From an uncultured Bacteroidales bacterium (lineage in GTDB: Bacteria > Bacteroidota > Bacteroidia > Bacteroidales > FEN-979), in NCBI GenBank assembly GCA_903828645.1, contig CAIKNA010000084.1, positions 1-39,446 of the forward strand: DNA of 39,446 nucleotides. The letters run 5' to 3'. Of this stretch, positions 25,727 to 34,773 are shown one piece after another; positions within the stretch are counted from its first letter, which is position 1; each line of letters starts with the position of its first letter. Below the pieces are notes generated by a model, which ran no database searches, was not told where the DNA came from, and saw only the letters and a list, made by a program, of their open reading frames with translations. The position numbers were made by a program, and so were the translations under genes.

Positions 25727-27669
25727 TCCCAGCCCGATTTTTCATCGCTCTTGTCATTTGTCACTTGTCATTTGTCAATTCTTTTGGCCAGGGAGAGCAT
25801 TTGTCAACCACGAATAAAAAGGCGGAGAAGTGGTTTTACATGGCGGTTGATTCGTACCAGGGAAAATATTTTGACAAGGCGATTGTCGAAGTGAAAAAAG
25901 CGCTTGAACAGGATCCTGCATTTACGGAAGCGTACATCCTTCAGGGAGATATTTATGCCGGGGATCAGCAATATGAGAAGGCAGTGGATTCGTATCAATC
26001 GGCGATTAAAACAAACAAGTCTTTTTCCCCGAATCTATATTACATCCTTGCCAACATGCAATTGAACATGGGAAGGTATTCCGATTCCCGTTCGAACTTC
26101 CTGCGATTTCTTGAATTTGAAGGACTCCCCGATGCCATGCGTCAACAATCGGAAAAAAGAATCAAGTCGTGCGAATTTGCCATGCAATGCGTTGCGAATC
26201 CTGTTCCGTTTTCGCCGGTAAATCTGGGAGACAGCATCAATACCCGGTATGATGAATACATCAATGCTATCACCCCGGATGAAGAGCGGCTGTACTTCAC
26301 CCGAAAAAATCCGCGCAATGCGCAAACCATTGACCAGAGCCAGGATTACGAGGAAGATTTTTACATCGCGCACAAGGCTGATTCCGCCTGGACAGAAGCT
26401 GTGAACCTTGGTCCGCCGATCAACAGCCATGGAAATGAAGGTGCACTGAATATTTCCCCCGATGGAAAATATCTTTTTTTTGCTGCCTGCAACAGGGAGG
26501 ATGGTTTCGGAAGCTGCGACATTTACTGGGCGAAGCGAATCGGCAATGGTTGGTCGGAACCGGTCAACCTGGGACCGGTTGTTAACTCTCCGCAATGGGA
26601 TTCGCAGCCATCATTTTCCTCTGATGGCAAAACACTCTATTTTGCCAGCAAACGCCCAGGTGGAAAGGGAAGTTCAGATATTTGGAAAACCGAACTTCAG
26701 CCGGGGGATCAATGGAGCAACCCGGTCAACCTTGGTGATTCGATCAATACGAAGGCCGAAGAGATGGCACCGTTCATACATCCTGACGATCAGACACTCT
26801 ATTTTTCTTCAAAAGGGCATCCGGGTCTTGGGGGCTACGACCTCTTTTATTCGCGCAAAGATATGAAAGGTGAATGGCACCGGCCTGTCAACCTGGGATA
26901 TCCGATCAACACGAACGCCGATGAAATTACCCTGGTTGTCAATGCAAAGGGGAACCTGGCCTACATTTCTTCAGATGTACAAGGAGGAAAAGGACGTCAG
27001 GATATTTATCAATTTCCACTGTACAAGGAGGCCCGGCCAATGCTTACCACCTATTTTAAAGGAATCGTTTATGATGTGGAAACCAGGGAAAAACTGGAAG
27101 CCCGTTTCGAACTGATCGACCTCGCTACCTCGAAAACCTGCGCCGAGGCCTCATCCGATAAAGTAACAGGAGGTTTTCTGCTTGTATTGCCTACCGAGAA
27201 AAACTATGCCCTCAACGTCTCCAGGGATGGCTACCTTTTTTATTCCGATAATTTCTTTCTTACCGGAACAAACTCGCAGGGCAAACCATTTTTGAAAAAT
27301 ATCCCCCTCAAACCGATTAAAATAGGAGAGGCCGTCATCCTGAAAAATATTTTCTTCGATACGGATAAATATATTCTTAAGGATGAGTCGCTTGCTGAAC
27401 TTCAGAAACTACTCGGATTTTTGAGGAAAAATCCGAAATTGAAAATTGTGATCAATGGCCATACCGACAATGTTGGCAGTGCTGAACACAACCTTGAACT
27501 CTCTGGGAATCGTGCAAAGGCAGTCTATGAATTTTTGGTTCAGCATGATGTCGCGGTCAGCCGTCTTTCGTATGCCGGATTTGGATTCAGCCAGCCAATT
27601 GATGTCAACACCACCGAGCAGGGCCGTGCGAATAATCGCCGCACTGAATTTAAAGTAGTGGGTAATTGA
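25723..27669 (+). CDS. porE: PorE-like T9SS/OmpA-family protein
   Basis: The 648-residue protein has a signal peptide (about 1-23), TPR repeats (about 35-135), a beta-propeller of PD40/WD40-like repeats (about 160-430; ISPDGKYLFFAA, SSDGKTLYFASKRPGG, HPDDQTLYFSSKGHPGLGG), a carboxypeptidase-regulatory-like domain (about 445-525) and a C-terminal OmpA domain (about 545-648; GHTDNVGSAEHN, NRAKAVYEFL, NRRTEFKV) for peptidoglycan binding. This order is that of Porphyromonas PorE, a periplasmic part of T9SS. Such architecture also occurs in related paralogues, so the symbol is provisional. It overlaps queE by four bases. Its signal-peptide core is encoded by a heptamer array. Confidence 0.85.
   Translation: MIPARFFIALVICHLSFVNSFGQGEHLSTTNKKAEKWFYMAVDSYQGKYFDKAIVEVKKALEQDPAFTEAYILQGDIYAGDQQYEKAVDSYQSAIKTNKSFSPNLYYILANMQLNMGRYSDSRSNFLRFLEFEGLPDAMRQQSEKRIKSCEFAMQCVANPVPFSPVNLGDSINTRYDEYINAITPDEERLYFTRKNPRNAQTIDQSQDYEEDFYIAHKADSAWTEAVNLGPPINSHGNEGALNISPDGKYLFFAACNREDGFGSCDIYWAKRIGNGWSEPVNLGPVVNSPQWDSQPSFSSDGKTLYFASKRPGGKGSSDIWKTELQPGDQWSNPVNLGDSINTKAEEMAPFIHPDDQTLYFSSKGHPGLGGYDLFYSRKDMKGEWHRPVNLGYPINTNADEITLVVNAKGNLAYISSDVQGGKGRQDIYQFPLYKEARPMLTTYFKGIVYDVETREKLEARFELIDLATSKTCAEASSDKVTGGFLLVLPTEKNYALNVSRDGYLFYSDNFFLTGTNSQGKPFLKNIPLKPIKIGEAVILKNIFFDTDKYILKDESLAELQKLLGFLRKNPKLKIVINGHTDNVGSAEHNLELSGNRAKAVYEFLVQHDVAVSRLSYAGFGFSQPIDVNTTEQGRANNRRTEFKVVGN
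25750..25777. repeat. Heptamer tandem array 5, inside the PorE-like signal peptide
   Basis: Four contiguous units CTTGTCA, TTTGTCA, CTTGTCA, TTTGTCA. It encodes residues LVICHLSFV of the signal peptide hydrophobic core. Because 7 is not a multiple of 3, gain or loss of one unit would shift the frame. Confidence 0.85.
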
Positions 27670-27680
27670 ATTTATTTTTG

Positions 27681-27688
27681 TACTTTTG
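27681..27688 (+). promoter_or_regulatory. -7 box of the thrS operon
   Basis: TACTTTTG fits TAnnTTTG, 26 bases before thrS and just after the porE-like stop. A second match, TATTTTTG, lies immediately upstream at 27673-27680. Confidence 0.6.
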
Positions 27689-27714
27689 CACCCCTAAAAA
27701 TCCTGCATCGTCTC

Positions 27715-29658
27715 ATGGTTAATATTACATTACCCGATAATTCGGTTCGTCAATATCCTGTAGGAGTTACGGGAGTTGACATCGCTAAAAGTATCAGCGA
27801 AGGACTTGCACGCAATGTCCTTTCCATCCTGGTAAATGATGAGATATGGGATGCAACCCGCTCTATTTCAGCGGATGCAAAAATCAGGCTATACACCTGG
27901 AGCGATGCGGAAGGGAAAGCGACCATGTGGCATTCCTCAGCTCATCTGATGGCAGAGGCCATTGAGTTGCTCTATCCCGGTGTGAAATTCGGCATCGGCC
28001 CGGATATTGAAAACGGGTTTTATTACGATATTGACTTTGGTGATTATTCGATTTCATCCGATGATTTCACCAAAATCGAAAAAAAGATACTTGAACTGGC
28101 AAAGGAGAAACAGAACTTTGTCCGCAAAGCTGTATCGAAAGCCGATGCCATAGGTTATTTCACGGCGAAAGGTGACGAATACAAGGTGGAGTTGCTGCAG
28201 GGTCTCGAAGATGGCCAGATCACCTTTTACGAATCCGGTAAATTCACCGACCTGTGCCGCGGGCCGCACATACCAGATACCAGTTTCATCAAGGCCATCA
28301 AGCTTCTCAACATCGCAGGCGCTTACTGGCGGGGCGATGAAAAACGCAAGCAGCTGACGCGCATTTATGGAATTACCTTTCCTAAACAGAAGGAACTGGA
28401 TGAATTTCTTGTTTTCCTCGAGGAGGCAAAAAAACGCGACCATCGTAAATTGGGCAAGGAACTTGAGCTTTTTGCATTTTCGCAAAAAGTCGGCCTTGGT
28501 CTTCCCCTTTGGCTTCCACGTGGCGCAGCGCTTCGCGAAAGGCTTGAGATGTTCCTCAAGAAGGTTCAGAAAAAGGCTGGTTACGAGCAGGTCATGTGCC
28601 CTCATATCGGCAACGTTGAACTCTATAAAACCTCAGGCCATTATCAGAAATACGGGGAGAGTTCTTTCCGCCCGATCAGCACCCCTGTTGAAGGAGAGGA
28701 ATTTTTCCTGAAACCGATGAATTGTCCTCACCATTGTGAGATTTACAAGGTGAAACCAAGATCTTACCGCGATCTGCCCGTCAGGCTTGCTGAGTTTGGT
28801 ACCGTATACCGGTATGAGCAAAGCGGGGAGTTGCATGGATTGACCCGTGTTCGCGGGTTTACACAGGATGATGCACATATCTTCTGTACCCCCGAACAGG
28901 TGAAAGATGAGTTCAAAGGTGTCATGGATATTGTGATGCTGATCTTTAAGGCCCTTAATTTCAAAGAATTTATCGTTCAGATCTCTTTGCGTGATCCTGA
29001 ACATAAAGAAAAATATATCGGTTCTGATGAGAATTGGGAGAAAGCCGAGCGTGCCATCATGGAGGTTGCTGAAGAGCGCGGGTTAAATACTGTTATCGAA
29101 CTTGGCGAGGCTGCCTTCTACGGTCCCAAAATGGACTTCATGGTGAAGGATGCCCTTGGCAGGAAGTGGCAGCTTGGAACCATCCAGGTGGATTATAATC
29201 TTCCGGAACGATTTGAACTTGAATATATTGGCAACGACAACCAGAAGCACCGCCCGGTTATGATACATCGCGCTCCTTTTGGTTCCATGGAACGTTTTGT
29301 CGCTGTATTGCTGGAACACACCGCCGGGAATTTCCCGCTCTGGCTCACACCTGATCAAGCTATTGTATTGCCAATCAGTGAGAAATACCAGGAATATGCA
29401 AAAAAAGTTTTTACTTTGCTAAATAATTCCGACATTCGCACCCTTGTTGACGACCGGAATGAAAAGGCCGGTAAAAAGATTCGAGATGCCGAACTGATGA
29501 AAGTTCCTTTTATGCTTGTCGTGGGAGAACGTGAGGAGAGCGAAGGGACCGTTTCGGTGCGCAAACACGGACAGGGCGACCTCGGACCACAGAAAATTGA
29601 AGATTTCATCAGGTTCGTTCAGGAAGAGGTGAGGAATGAACTTGGAGAGATAAGTTGA
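27715..29658 (+). CDS. thrS: Threonyl-tRNA synthetase
   Basis: The 647-residue class II synthetase charges tRNA-Thr. Domain order: TGS 1-60, editing domain ([22 protein letters not shown]), catalytic core with MNCPHHC zinc/ATP region and [11 protein letters not shown] motif 3, then the anticodon domain from about 545. Length is normal. It begins the conserved thrS-infC-rpmI-rplT cluster. Confidence 0.98.
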   Translation: MVNITLPDNSVRQYPVGVTGVDIAKSISEGLARNVLSILVNDEIWDATRSISADAKIRLYTWSDAEGKATMWHSSAHLMAEAIELLYPGVKFGIGPDIENGFYYDIDFGDYSISSDDFTKIEKKILELAKEKQNFVRKAVSKADAIGYFTAKGDEYKVELLQGLEDGQITFYESGKFTDLCRGPHIPDTSFIKAIKLLNIAGAYWRGDEKRKQLTRIYGITFPKQKELDEFLVFLEEAKKRDHRKLGKELELFAFSQKVGLGLPLWLPRGAALRERLEMFLKKVQKKAGYEQVMCPHIGNVELYKTSGHYQKYGESSFRPISTPVEGEEFFLKPMNCPHHCEIYKVKPRSYRDLPVRLAEFGTVYRYEQSGELHGLTRVRGFTQDDAHIFCTPEQVKDEFKGVMDIVMLIFKALNFKEFIVQISLRDPEHKEKYIGSDENWEKAERAIMEVAEERGLNTVIELGEAAFYGPKMDFMVKDALGRKWQLGTIQVDYNLPERFELEYIGNDNQKHRPVMIHRAPFGSMERFVAVLLEHTAGNFPLWLTPDQAIVLPISEKYQEYAKKVFTLLNNSDIRTLVDDRNEKAGKKIRDAELMKVPFMLVVGEREESEGTVSVRKHGQGDLGPQKIEDFIRFVQEEVRNELGEIS

Positions 29659-29696
29659 TAAAACCTTAGTATTCACTAATCATTGGAGGAAATACA

Positions 29697-30251
29697 ATAG
29701 TAACACAATTTAGCGGCCCGAGACGATATCCAAAACCGGGAAAACGGGAAGAACCTTATAATATCAACCAATGGATCAAGGCTCCAGTTGTGCGTGTGGT
29801 TGGTGAGAATATTGAACCTGGCATTTACAACATACGTGAAGCCCTGAATATTGCCGAAGGGAAAGGACTTGACCTTGTGGAAATTTCACCGACTGCGAAT
29901 CCTCCTGTCTGCAAGGTGATTGACTACAAAAAATTTCTTTACGAGCTTAAAAAGAAGCAGAAAGAGATGAAGGCCAAAACCGCTAAGATCATTGTGAAGG
30001 AGATCCGGCTGGGGCCAAATACTGATGAGCATGATTTCAACTTTAAATTGAACCATGCCATTAAATTTTTAAAAGAGGGTGCAAAAGTCAAGGTGGATGT
30101 CTTTTTCAAAGGCCGCTCCATTATTTATAAAGAACAAGGGGAGCTGATCCTGCTGAAATTCGCACAGCTATTGGTGGAAGTCGGGAAAATTGAACAGCTG
30201 CCACGGCTCGAAGGCAAGCGCATGATCATGATCATCACCCCAAAGAAATAA
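29697..30251 (+). CDS. infC: Translation initiation factor IF-3, apparent AUA start
   Basis: The 184-residue frame has the two IF-3 domains: N domain (about 30-100; [47 protein letters not shown]) and C domain ([41 protein letters not shown]). A GTG at 29790 would cut off the first 30 residues. The upstream frame is open to a TAG at 29667 and contains no ATG, GTG or TTG. A perfect Shine-Dalgarno GGAGGA (29685-29690) sits six bases before ATA 29697. IF-3 genes commonly use rare AUU/AUC/AUA starts, which the factor itself rejects, giving autoregulation. This start is therefore preferred. Confidence 0.9.
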   Translation: MVTQFSGPRRYPKPGKREEPYNINQWIKAPVVRVVGENIEPGIYNIREALNIAEGKGLDLVEISPTANPPVCKVIDYKKFLYELKKKQKEMKAKTAKIIVKEIRLGPNTDEHDFNFKLNHAIKFLKEGAKVKVDVFFKGRSIIYKEQGELILLKFAQLLVEVGKIEQLPRLEGKRMIMIITPKK

Positions 30252-30299
30252 CCCCGGACTTCAGTCCGAGGCTACAGAGATAGCCGGGGTAACACCCGG
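30251..30299 (+). promoter_or_regulatory. Structured infC-rpmI spacer with mutually exclusive hairpins
   Basis: Three pairings compete. CGGACT (30255-30260) pairs with AGTCCG (30263-30268). ACCCCGG (30251-30257) pairs with CCGGGGT (30284-30290). CCGGG (30284-30288) pairs with CCCGG (30295-30299). It lies directly before rpmI-rplT, where other bacteria carry L20-binding leaders. Alternatively it is a REP-like palindromic element (GGACTTCAGTCC core). Function is not shown by sequence alone. Confidence 0.45.
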
Positions 30300-30343
30300 T
30301 TCTATTATCAATCAAATAAATCAATAATTCAACAAAAGGTAAC

Positions 30344-30538
30344 ATGCCAAAAATGAAGACCAAATCCGGCGCAAAAAAAAGATTCGCTCTTACGGGCACC
30401 GGTAAAATCAAACGGAAGCATGCTTACAAAAGCCACATTCTGACCAAGAAGACCACCAAACGGAAACGCAATCTGACGTATTCGACAACGGTCCACAAGG
30501 CAGATGAAGCCAATGTAAAGGAGATGCTCCAGGGTTAA
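30344..30538 (+). CDS. rpmI: 50S ribosomal protein L35
   Basis: The 64-residue basic protein begins [33 protein letters not shown], a full match to the L35 family. It lies between infC and rplT. Confidence 0.97.
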   Translation: MPKMKTKSGAKKRFALTGTGKIKRKHAYKSHILTKKTTKRKRNLTYSTTVHKADEANVKEMLQG

Positions 30539-30614
30539 TTATTCATTGTTTAACTTGTGTTTAGCTTCAAAAGATTCCCGAAACCGGGAGCGCTAACGCA
30601 AAAAATCAGAAATC

Positions 30615-30962
30615 ATGCCAAGATCAGTTAATTCAGTCGCCTCTCGAGAGAGAAGGAAAAAAATCCTGAAGCGGGCCAAAGGACAATTTGGAAGAAGAAA
30701 GAATGTCCTGACCGTTGCGAAAAATTCAGTCGAAAAAGGGTTGTGCTATGCCTACAGGGATCGCCGCACAAAGAAACGGAATTTCCGGTCGTTGTGGATT
30801 ACCCGTATAAATGCCGGAGTAAGGCAATATGGAATGTCGTATTCTGTGTTCATTGGAAAACTTGCTGAGAAAAATATCACACTCAACAGGAAAACCCTGG
30901 CCGATTTGGCCATGAACAACCCGGAAGCCTTCAAGGCCGTTATTGATGAGCTAAACAGCTAA
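30615..30962 (+). CDS. rplT: 50S ribosomal protein L20
   Basis: The 115-residue basic protein has the L20 motifs [44 protein letters not shown] and [17 protein letters not shown]20 is an early 23S rRNA assembly protein and in other phyla represses its own operon. It ends the thrS operon before a strong terminator. Confidence 0.97.
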   Translation: MPRSVNSVASRERRKKILKRAKGQFGRRKNVLTVAKNSVEKGLCYAYRDRRTKKRNFRSLWITRINAGVRQYGMSYSVFIGKLAEKNITLNRKTLADLAMNNPEAFKAVIDELNS

Positions 30963-30984
30963 CATTACGTTGGTGAATAACCAT

Positions 30985-31020
30985 AAAAAGCCGTTCTGAA
31001 TCATCCGGACGGCTTTTTTT
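30985..31020 (+). terminator. Terminator of the thrS-rplT operon
   Basis: AAAAAGCCGT (30985-30994) pairs with ACGGCTTTTT (31009-31018), followed by T residues. It lies 23 bases after rplT and reaches the stop codon of the convergent gene at 31020. Confidence 0.9.
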
Positions 31021-32444
31021 TATGGTTTATGGCCGTACTTAATATAGTTTTCCAAAAATGTCCCGACTTTATCGGCAGGTAGCCGCTTGGCGATGATCTC
31101 CTTATTTTTATTCAGCAGGTAGATGACCGGTGTGGAAATGATATCATATTGCTCATGATAATCGCCTGTTAAGGTTCTTGGGCCGTCAACATTGATCCAG
31201 GTCATCTTCTTTTTCCTGATGGAATTCTTCCACTTTACCAGGGAAGTGTCAGAACAGATGGCAAAGACCTCAAACCCGTACTTTTCCTTATTCTGATCAT
31301 AAAACTCCTTGATAACCGGGATCTCCTTTTCACAATGCCCGCAGTCCGGATCCCAGAACAACAACATCAAATATTCTGCATTGATGCTGTGCATTGAAAC
31401 CAACTGATTATTGGTATCCAGCATGATCATATTCGGGGCTTTCTGCCCGATTAACAGGGGACGGATCTTATTTGCCTTCTTGATAATATTTTCGTTAACG
31501 GTTTTGGTAATCCAGGTGGTTTGGCCCGTAACATAGTATTTATCAACAATATGAATGAATACCTTGTCAAATCCCATGTATTCAGGATTTTCATAATGGT
31601 AGGTGGTAAACCAGATGAGATATTTGAACATCTCAGGATTGGGCCGTGATTTTTCAATGTAATCATCTACTTCACGGATCACACTGTCGGGATTCTGGAC
31701 AACAACGTTGTCGAAATATTTCTTTAATTTATTGTGAAAGACAGGGGTTCTGAGCAAGCGGTCATCGGTAAAATCTGTCCCGTCCCAGAAATGTGCTTTA
31801 AAATAGCGGTAACTGAAGGTCGAATCCGGTCTGCCATTTGAAAGGACCGGAATTTCAGGAATCTCTGGTTCCTTCATGGCATTTATCATGAAAGCCGTAA
31901 AGGAATCGGGGTATTTTGCAACGATCCCAAGTTTAAACGCAATCAAATCCTTGTTGATTACATTGGCTCTTTCTGAATATGCCTTGAGTGTATCTTTCTG
32001 GTCGGCAACAAGCTTTGATTTTTTCTCCAGATCCTGTATCTGGTCATACTTCTCCCGGTTGTAGCGCAGGTATTTGTAAAACAGGTCATTTTCCGGAGAA
32101 TCTTTAATGATCATCTTATTGATAGGATCAGACGGAGTCGTTTCCATGGAGAACTTATGGTCATTGTTAATTACAAAATCAAAGTAAATCTTGTCCGTAA
32201 TTACCATCACATACAGGCCTTTAGGAAGATCGGCAGGCGCTTTATACAAACAACGTCCTGATCCATCTACTTTTAAAGTATCTTTGATATAGGTACCATT
32301 GCTGTAATAATAAGCGATGAGACAGGTTGTATCTTTTAACCCGTTGATTTTGAATTTTATCGAATATTCATGTTGCCCGATTGAGGATGATATCAGGCCG
32401 ATCCAGATGATCACGGTAAGGTAGATCCGGAGAAAGTTCAGCAT
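31020..32444 (-). CDS. TlpA-like thiol-disulfide oxidoreductase with DUF4369-like N-domain
   Basis: The protein has a signal peptide (MLNFLRIYLTVIIWIGLISSSIG), an N-terminal beta-sandwich of the DUF4369 type (EYSIKFKINGLKDTTCLIAYYYSNG), a helical middle region resembling DUF5106, and a C-terminal thioredoxin fold (about 345-474). The active site is DPDCGHCEKE (CxxC), with the cis-Pro STPVIYL. It should act in the periplasm or as an outer-membrane-linked reductase. An alternative ATG at 32465 adds seven residues (MRQRTTF) and is possible. It is the last gene of a minus-strand run with YdcF-like and DUF4301 genes. Confidence 0.88.
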   Translation of the reverse strand: MLNFLRIYLTVIIWIGLISSSIGQHEYSIKFKINGLKDTTCLIAYYYSNGTYIKDTLKVDGSGRCLYKAPADLPKGLYVMVITDKIYFDFVINNDHKFSMETTPSDPINKMIIKDSPENDLFYKYLRYNREKYDQIQDLEKKSKLVADQKDTLKAYSERANVINKDLIAFKLGIVAKYPDSFTAFMINAMKEPEIPEIPVLSNGRPDSTFSYRYFKAHFWDGTDFTDDRLLRTPVFHNKLKKYFDNVVVQNPDSVIREVDDYIEKSRPNPEMFKYLIWFTTYHYENPEYMGFDKVFIHIVDKYYVTGQTTWITKTVNENIIKKANKIRPLLIGQKAPNMIMLDTNNQLVSMHSINAEYLMLLFWDPDCGHCEKEIPVIKEFYDQNKEKYGFEVFAICSDTSLVKWKNSIRKKKMTWINVDGPRTLTGDYHEQYDIISTPVIYLLNKNKEIIAKRLPADKVGTFLENYIKYGHKP

Positions 32445-32507
32445 AAAAGTAGTTCTTTGTCTCATAAACGTAAACTTGTTGAGTCTGTTTTCCTGAAAAC
32501 CATTTTT

Positions 32508-33158
32508 TTATGGATGAAAGAAAAAACGGGTATAGAAATAGCCGAACGTTTCATTCATCGTTTCCCTGAAACCTTTGCCTGATTTCCACCAGGAATCCGA
32601 ACCATAGTACAGATTCGGGACAGAAATGATGCCAACGCGGATGGAGTCGCCAAGGGCTGCTTCAAATAAAAGCTGGCTGCGACCACCGTGAGCACCCATT
32701 GTCATTAGGTTTATCGCTTTGATATCCGGCCGGTTCGCGCGGATCCATTGTTTCAATTTGACGGCTGAATTATATGTTCGGTCATTTCTGATTTCGTCAG
32801 ATTCTATGATAACAAGTTTAGTTGAATCAAGACCAAGCTTAAGCATTGACATTCCTGCAACCCGTGCCGTATTGCGGTAGGGAATCAGCATGCCTCCGTA
32901 CTCAACCGGCGTACCGGTTGTGAGGAGTAGCGTGTAATGGTAGTCGTTAAATTCCCTGATCGCACACTGAAAAACAAAATCACTTACAAGCCCTTCAAGT
33001 ACCAGGACTTTTGTCTGTTCACGGTTTACCGGGGCAAGAATGGAATACAAATTCCTGAACATAAGATAAAGAGACAGGCAAATAATGACAGCGACCGTCA
33101 GATAACCATAGGCAGTCAGTCCCCACCGAACCCTGCGGCTGACAAATATAGAGTTCAT
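32508..33158 (-). CDS. YdcF/SanA-like (DUF218) membrane protein
   Basis: The 216-residue protein has an N-terminal membrane helix (about 14-36). The rest resembles the DUF218 family: VLVLEGLVSDFVFQCAIREF, LTTGTPVEYGG, RNDRTYNSAVKLKQWI, INLMTMGAHGGRSQLLFEAAL. Family members are envelope proteins of unclear enzymatic role (ElyC, SanA). Similarity is moderate, so the family call is uncertain. It lies 13 bases downstream of the DUF4301 gene. Confidence 0.7.
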   Translation of the reverse strand: MNSIFVSRRVRWGLTAYGYLTVAVIICLSLYLMFRNLYSILAPVNREQTKVLVLEGLVSDFVFQCAIREFNDYHYTLLLTTGTPVEYGGMLIPYRNTARVAGMSMLKLGLDSTKLVIIESDEIRNDRTYNSAVKLKQWIRANRPDIKAINLMTMGAHGGRSQLLFEAALGDSIRVGIISVPNLYYGSDSWWKSGKGFRETMNETFGYFYTRFFFHP

Positions 33159-33171
33159 TTCAGAAATATTT

Positions 33172-34731
33172 TCATCTCCCGGTGAAATTGTGCTCTTTGC
33201 GTAAAAGATCGTTGACTGTTTTCACTGGATTGAACGTAACAATGGGAACCTCAACAAAAATAGTGATCCATTTTGCCATGGCGCCATTCCAAAGTCCGGG
33301 TAATTCCTGTGCTTTCAGGATTTTGCCACCACTTGACTTCAGGGAGATGAATCCTGTGTTTTCATCCACGAATTTCGTTAAATCGAAGGCTTTTCCCTTA
33401 AAATCCCTGGTGCAGCATACGAGGTCAACCGGGTTAAAATGGGTAGCATGATCTGCAATTGCCTTCTGCAGATGGTCTTTGAAATTAATTTGCGACGATT
33501 CGACAATCTGGAGTGATAGTTTGTTGTCATCATCCATCACCCAGAATGGGCCGCCACCAGGTTCCCCTTCATTTCTGACCATTCCGCACACACGGATTGG
33601 ACGGTTTAAACAGCTAATAAGAAAATCAACCTGTTCCTTCAACGGAGATAAACCCAGATCCTTCGGTATGTCCAGGAACAATTTTTCCCCGGCAAATGAG
33701 ATTATTTCGTCAAGTTCGTCCTGGGCAGGATTTTGCCTGTGCAACTTAACAAGGAAACCTGTAACGGCATCTCTAAGATACAACAGGTAGCCTCCGATCA
33801 GTTTTTTATATTGAAAAGTTGTGTTTTTCAGGTGATCAGGTACGATGTTGTCGATGTTCTTGATAAAAATGAGATCAGCGTCAATTTCATCAAGGTTTTC
33901 AAGCAACGCGCCATGGCCGCCGGGCCTGAACAGGAGTGTGTCATCCGCGTTGCGAAAGGGCTGGTTGGTTTCATCCACGGCAATTGTATCCGTCGAAGGT
34001 TTTTGAATAGAAAATGAAATATCAAATTTTACCCCAAACTTTGACTCATAGATGCCTTTGACAGTGGTAAAAAGTTCCGTGAACAGAACCCTGTGTTCAG
34101 GTGAAATGGTAAAATGAATGCGGGCGATGCCAGCACCATCGGCAGTGTAAGCTGCTGCTTCAACCAGGTGCTCTTCAGCCGCGGTCCGCGATCCATCAGG
34201 ATATTGATGGAATTTCAGCAAGGCCTTGGGCAGATTTGCATAGTTCAGGCCATCGGCAGAGAGAATGGCGTCAAGGATGACTGCATATTCCTCGTTCTCC
34301 AGCAAATGCTCTATTGATTTACCTGATTTTGCAACAATTTTTGAAAGGTCGTTGTAAAATGCAATCTGGTTCAGGTGGGTTAGAAAGTAATGAACAGAAT
34401 TAAAACCCCGTTCCTTGGTGAAAAGGGCCCCTCCAGTTGCACCGGGGGCTAATTGTTCCCTGGATTCAAACAGGTGCTTGAACATCCGGCTCGCGGCACC
34501 GGAGGCGGGTACAAATTTCACAACTTTTAATGAGGGTAGTTCCTTCTCAAAATATTTCAGAAAAAAACTTATTTGTTCGTCGTCAAACCGCAGTATACCA
34601 TCACCGGCAATTGCAGGTCTGGCAAGGCTTATAAAAGGGAATCCTGTTATAAAATGATGAATTTGCTTTCGGATAACCTCTAAATCTATTCCCTTGCTGT
34701 TTATCTGGTTATGATCTTGTAAGTTGAACAT
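33172..34731 (-). CDS. DUF4301 family protein, nucleotidyltransferase-like
   Basis: The 519-residue protein matches the Bacteroidota DUF4301 family as I recall it. It carries motifs reminiscent of sugar nucleotidyltransferases: VVKFVPASGAASRMF (a G-x-x-S-R-M loop), FRPGGHGALLENLDEID, and FIKNIDNIVPD. No signal peptide is seen, so it is cytoplasmic. The reaction is unknown; the resemblance to UDP-sugar pyrophosphorylases is an inference. It is first in the run DUF4301-YdcF-TlpA. Confidence 0.82.
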   Translation of the reverse strand: MFNLQDHNQINSKGIDLEVIRKQIHHFITGFPFISLARPAIAGDGILRFDDEQISFFLKYFEKELPSLKVVKFVPASGAASRMFKHLFESREQLAPGATGGALFTKERGFNSVHYFLTHLNQIAFYNDLSKIVAKSGKSIEHLLENEEYAVILDAILSADGLNYANLPKALLKFHQYPDGSRTAAEEHLVEAAAYTADGAGIARIHFTISPEHRVLFTELFTTVKGIYESKFGVKFDISFSIQKPSTDTIAVDETNQPFRNADDTLLFRPGGHGALLENLDEIDADLIFIKNIDNIVPDHLKNTTFQYKKLIGGYLLYLRDAVTGFLVKLHRQNPAQDELDEIISFAGEKLFLDIPKDLGLSPLKEQVDFLISCLNRPIRVCGMVRNEGEPGGGPFWVMDDDNKLSLQIVESSQINFKDHLQKAIADHATHFNPVDLVCCTRDFKGKAFDLTKFVDENTGFISLKSSGGKILKAQELPGLWNGAMAKWITIFVEVPIVTFNPVKTVNDLLRKEHNFTGR

Positions 34732-34773
34732 GAAAATCTTTTATTAATTTTATGACAAATTTATTCTAAAAAA

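Noticed and set aside
29790-30251. GTG start for infC
   Set aside because: It lacks the first part of the IF-3 N domain and has no SD, while AUA at 29697 has a perfect SD.
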